Assembly: GCA_007922225.1 (NCBI GenBank)
Contig: ML679970.1
Location: 38,733,460 to 38,797,459 of the forward strand
Direction of reading: 5' to 3'
Origin: Emydura subglobosa
Taxonomy: Eukaryota > Chordata > Testudines > Chelidae
Length of the DNA: 64,000 bases
This document shows, in pieces, positions 61,369 to 64,000 of the stretch. Position 1 is the stretch's first letter, and every line of letters begins with the position of its first letter. A model generated the notes under the pieces. It was given only the letters and a program-made list of their open reading frames with translations. It was not told where the DNA came from and made no database searches. Position numbers and translations under genes: made by a program.

Positions 61369-64000
61369 CTGAAGTGAGAGAAAGGAGTCACCTTTAAACA
61401 CCAAATCAAAGATATGATGCCTTTATGGAGGCAAATGACTGACTTTGTCCTTCACGATTTTGACTGGAGCCCCACTCATTCCAAGCAGCAAGTTAATAAA
61501 AAAAAGAACATCTGACCATGAATGCATTAAATCAGAGGGTTGTTAGTAACATTTTTATTAAATCTGAATTTGGAACCAATAATTGCATTATTGGGGGGGA
61601 GTGAAGGGAATGGGAAAATAACCTCACATCCTTCTGCTGAGTCATCTGATTTAGAATGATCAGGGTAAATTTAACCAAGGGTCAATAACACTTGATTAGT
61701 TGTCTCTAGCATGCTTTAAAAATTAGGGTATTATGTAGCAATTAATAGGAAATTAAATTCAAGCAACTCTTTTCACAACAAAACTAATGTTTATTACTGT
61801 AACAAAAGCAAAAGCAGTTCGTTGTTTTGGAGACCTGTTTGCAATTCCAACCTCAGGTGAGGTGGAGTGGGGGAGAATTAATACGTTTCTTTCTGTTAGA
61901 TTCCTGGCTAACTTGCAGGCTCCAACCAGGAGTGCTAGGGGGAGAGCACTAGAAATGCCTGCCAATTTCTCATCACCTTGTTTTCAAGTGCTTTCAGAAC
62001 AGATTATTATATCCAGAAATACAGATGCTAAGGTACTAGGGGTAACAATCTGTGAGCCCATTGTTGCTTTGAATTTGACAGCTGCTAGTCCACTTTTCTA
62101 GTATTTACTGCTGGTGTGTGAAACTCAGCTTTCAAATCTAATGCAGTCAACTCTAAAGTATTTATGGTCTGTAACAAAAGGAGACTAGAGAGCGCCCATT
62201 TTTCTTTAGCTTATATTTATTTATTTATTTTTCACTGTCACTGGCTTCTAAAGATGCACTTTTTCATCTGCTTTTCTTTCCATATAGCATACTAAAGGAC
62301 AGCCCATGCTAACACCTTGTGAAAAATGTGTAAGGTTAAAAAACAAAAAAATCAAACCCTTTCAGGCAAATATTGTGTTAAGCAGCCCAAAGAAATTAAA
62401 TAATGAAGTAATGGAATGGTTATCCAGCAATGCAGAGCCCGTTTGGAAGTATGTTTTTTTCCCACTACAGTACTTGGAGAAGCTGATGCATTTAAATCTG
62501 TTTATTAACCAGAAGCACAAAGAAAGAAGCAGCGTCTGTTTTCAGGAAGTGAGGGAAATCTATCATAAATGTACTGTCTTTTTTGTAGTCTACACCCAAA
62601 CTGAAGTGTTCCTTATCCCCTTTCCTAAATCTAATATGTGGACCAGCACTACAAGCTTTCAGCCTTGTCTTTATCTCTCTTTTTGCTGGTGACAAATATT
62701 ACTCTCTTTAGCACTGAATATTACATATAGAGCTATATTATTTTGCCACAACTTCTGTTGGGAGTTGTTTATGAATGGAAATCTGTATGCACAGCTTCCT
62801 CCTCGCTCCATTACCCCACTCCTACTGTGCAGCCCCATGAAGTCTACAGCCTGAAGCATCTCACAATTAGAGATCTGAAAATGCCAAGGCTTATTAATGG
62901 AGGGGAGGGAGAAGAGACAAATTGTCGCATGGAAACTGTGACAAATACCAAAGAGGCTTGCGAAGACCCTCTAGCATTTTATCTAGCTTTTCTTACTAAA
63001 GTTTAGTGGTCAAACTTAACACCTAGCAAACCACAATGATATGAAAGCGATAATGCAGTTCTAATCAGTCTCATTGCTCAAAATGCAGACTGAGCCATCT
63101 ATGTGCTTGCTATGGGACTATTAAAGAAATGCAACAATCTGTTGAAATGAAAGAGAGAAGTAGGGCAGAGTTGGTTATTTGCTTTGAAATTGCTCCTGGT
63201 CAACCTTAGTGAAAACTGCACCCATTTTCCTCAGCACACTTCATATGGTGAGAAGAATTTATTTAAATTTATAAACTAATTTTCTGGAAATTAATTTTAC
63301 TAATTATAATTCATATTTTGGAGACTCTTGCTGGTGGCCACATCTTGCTCAATACTGACTCTGCAAATACAGAGTTACAGTGACAGATTGCAAATCAGTT
63401 TCTAGCCTGGTTTAATCCGATATTTGATATTTACATAGCATTTTAGATTCCAAAATACTTTACATAGGTTTATATAATGGAAATCCATAAGATACAGACA
63501 CCTTTTTTGGGGTGGAAGACAATATCTTAGATAACATGAGATTGACATCATAGTGAAAAATAATGAGGGGAGAAGGCATTTTAGTCACGCACACTGGTGC
63601 AATTGCTCTGACAAAAAATGGCTTGGGGTCTCTGTAATGTTAATGTAAAGCATACAGGACCTTTTTAAAAATTAGGTCTTTCCCACAGCAAAGGTTACGA
63701 GAGCAAATTTAGGTACTTCAGCACAGAGAAGGGCTGAGGTAACTATCAGGCACTGAATCTAATTACAGGGAGTCTAGTTATTCACCTTAATTAACTGAAT
63801 TAAGCTCTTCAGTTTAATGGTGAAAATAATTTTACTGTCTTGAAAATATATACTTAAATATTACTCTGGCTTAACACCTCTGCCATTAGCTCCCATAGAA
63901 TTGGACTGATATGGTAGCTATCATCAGGAGGTCAGTAAGCCCAGATTCACTAAGAGTTGCACAGAAACTACAGCAAGTCTTCAGTCCCACATCAGTTTGT
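61369..64000. other. DOCK3 intron to the window edge, unrecognised
   Basis: No upstream DOCK3 exon is seen up to the right edge. There is a (TTTA)n-type run at about 62212-62231. The 128-codon frame at 62306-62692 and its antisense show no domain. Confidence 0.4.

Noticed and set aside
61759..62101. Possible upstream DOCK3 exon right of 61368
   Set aside because: Neither frame fits the expected residues before GDIRND, and no matching splice phase was found.
1..64000. Bacterial-type systems, CRISPR arrays, tRNA or rRNA genes
   Set aside because: The window is vertebrate intronic DNA. No regularly spaced identical repeats and no cloverleaf sequence were seen.

Overview
This is vertebrate genomic DNA: one internal piece of a large intron-rich gene on the minus strand, with introns packed with transposable elements. 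Spliced exons with intact phase, abundant CR1-type LINEs, tyrosine-recombinase (DIRS-type) retrotransposons, a Penelope-like remnant and many short palindromic DNA elements together suggest a non-avian sauropsid. A turtle is most likely and a crocodilian second; this is an inference from repeat content, not proof.

The gene is DOCK3 (dedicator of cytokinesis 3, also called MOCA), a neuronal Rac guanine-nucleotide exchange factor. I traced 21 consecutive coding exons from 61368 down to 3686. Their phases join without a break over 2359 nt (about 786 codons). They run from the first residues of the DHR-1 (C2) lipid-binding domain, through the helical/armadillo-like middle, to just before the catalytic DHR-2 domain. 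The 5' end of the gene (SH3 domain and start codon) lies beyond position 64000, and DHR-2 and the 3' end lie before position 1. Two points of transcript structure stand out: a 27-nt microexon (3902-3928), and an exon with two in-frame donors 42 nt apart (24966 or 25008) that adds or removes a 14-residue segment containing a CPQC motif.

Repeats, low to high coordinate. 1-1838 is the 5' portion (gag and inverted terminal repeat) of a diverged DIRS element. 8.1-9.3 kb is an unclassified LTR-like repeat. 9.88-10.06 kb is a palindromic MITE. 11.9-13.0 and 13.8-15.1 kb are CR1 copies. 16.5-16.9 kb is a hAT-like element. 19.9-20.5 kb is an AT-rich palindrome. 21.7-22.35 kb is a MIR-like SINE split by two MITEs. 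26.7-27.8 kb is a GC-rich repeat with a CpG-rich MITE inside. 30.0-30.3 kb is a tandem repeat of about 110 bp. 23.8, 32.3 and 33.3 kb carry one palindromic MITE family. 36.3 kb is a foldback element. 38.95-48.35 kb is an old DIRS element broken by a much younger DIRS element (about 41171-47135) that keeps gag, RT-RNase H, methyltransferase-like and tyrosine-recombinase regions between inverted terminal repeats. 52.8-53.7 kb is CR1 in the opposite orientation. 54.2-55.3 kb is a decayed LINE reverse transcriptase. 58.7-59.7 kb is an inverted pair of Penelope-like 3' ends with degenerate hammerhead-like motifs, bounded by a target-site duplication.

No other host gene, tRNA, rRNA or CRISPR array was seen. 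The transposon reading frames have frameshifts or stops, so the only functional coding content I can support is DOCK3.
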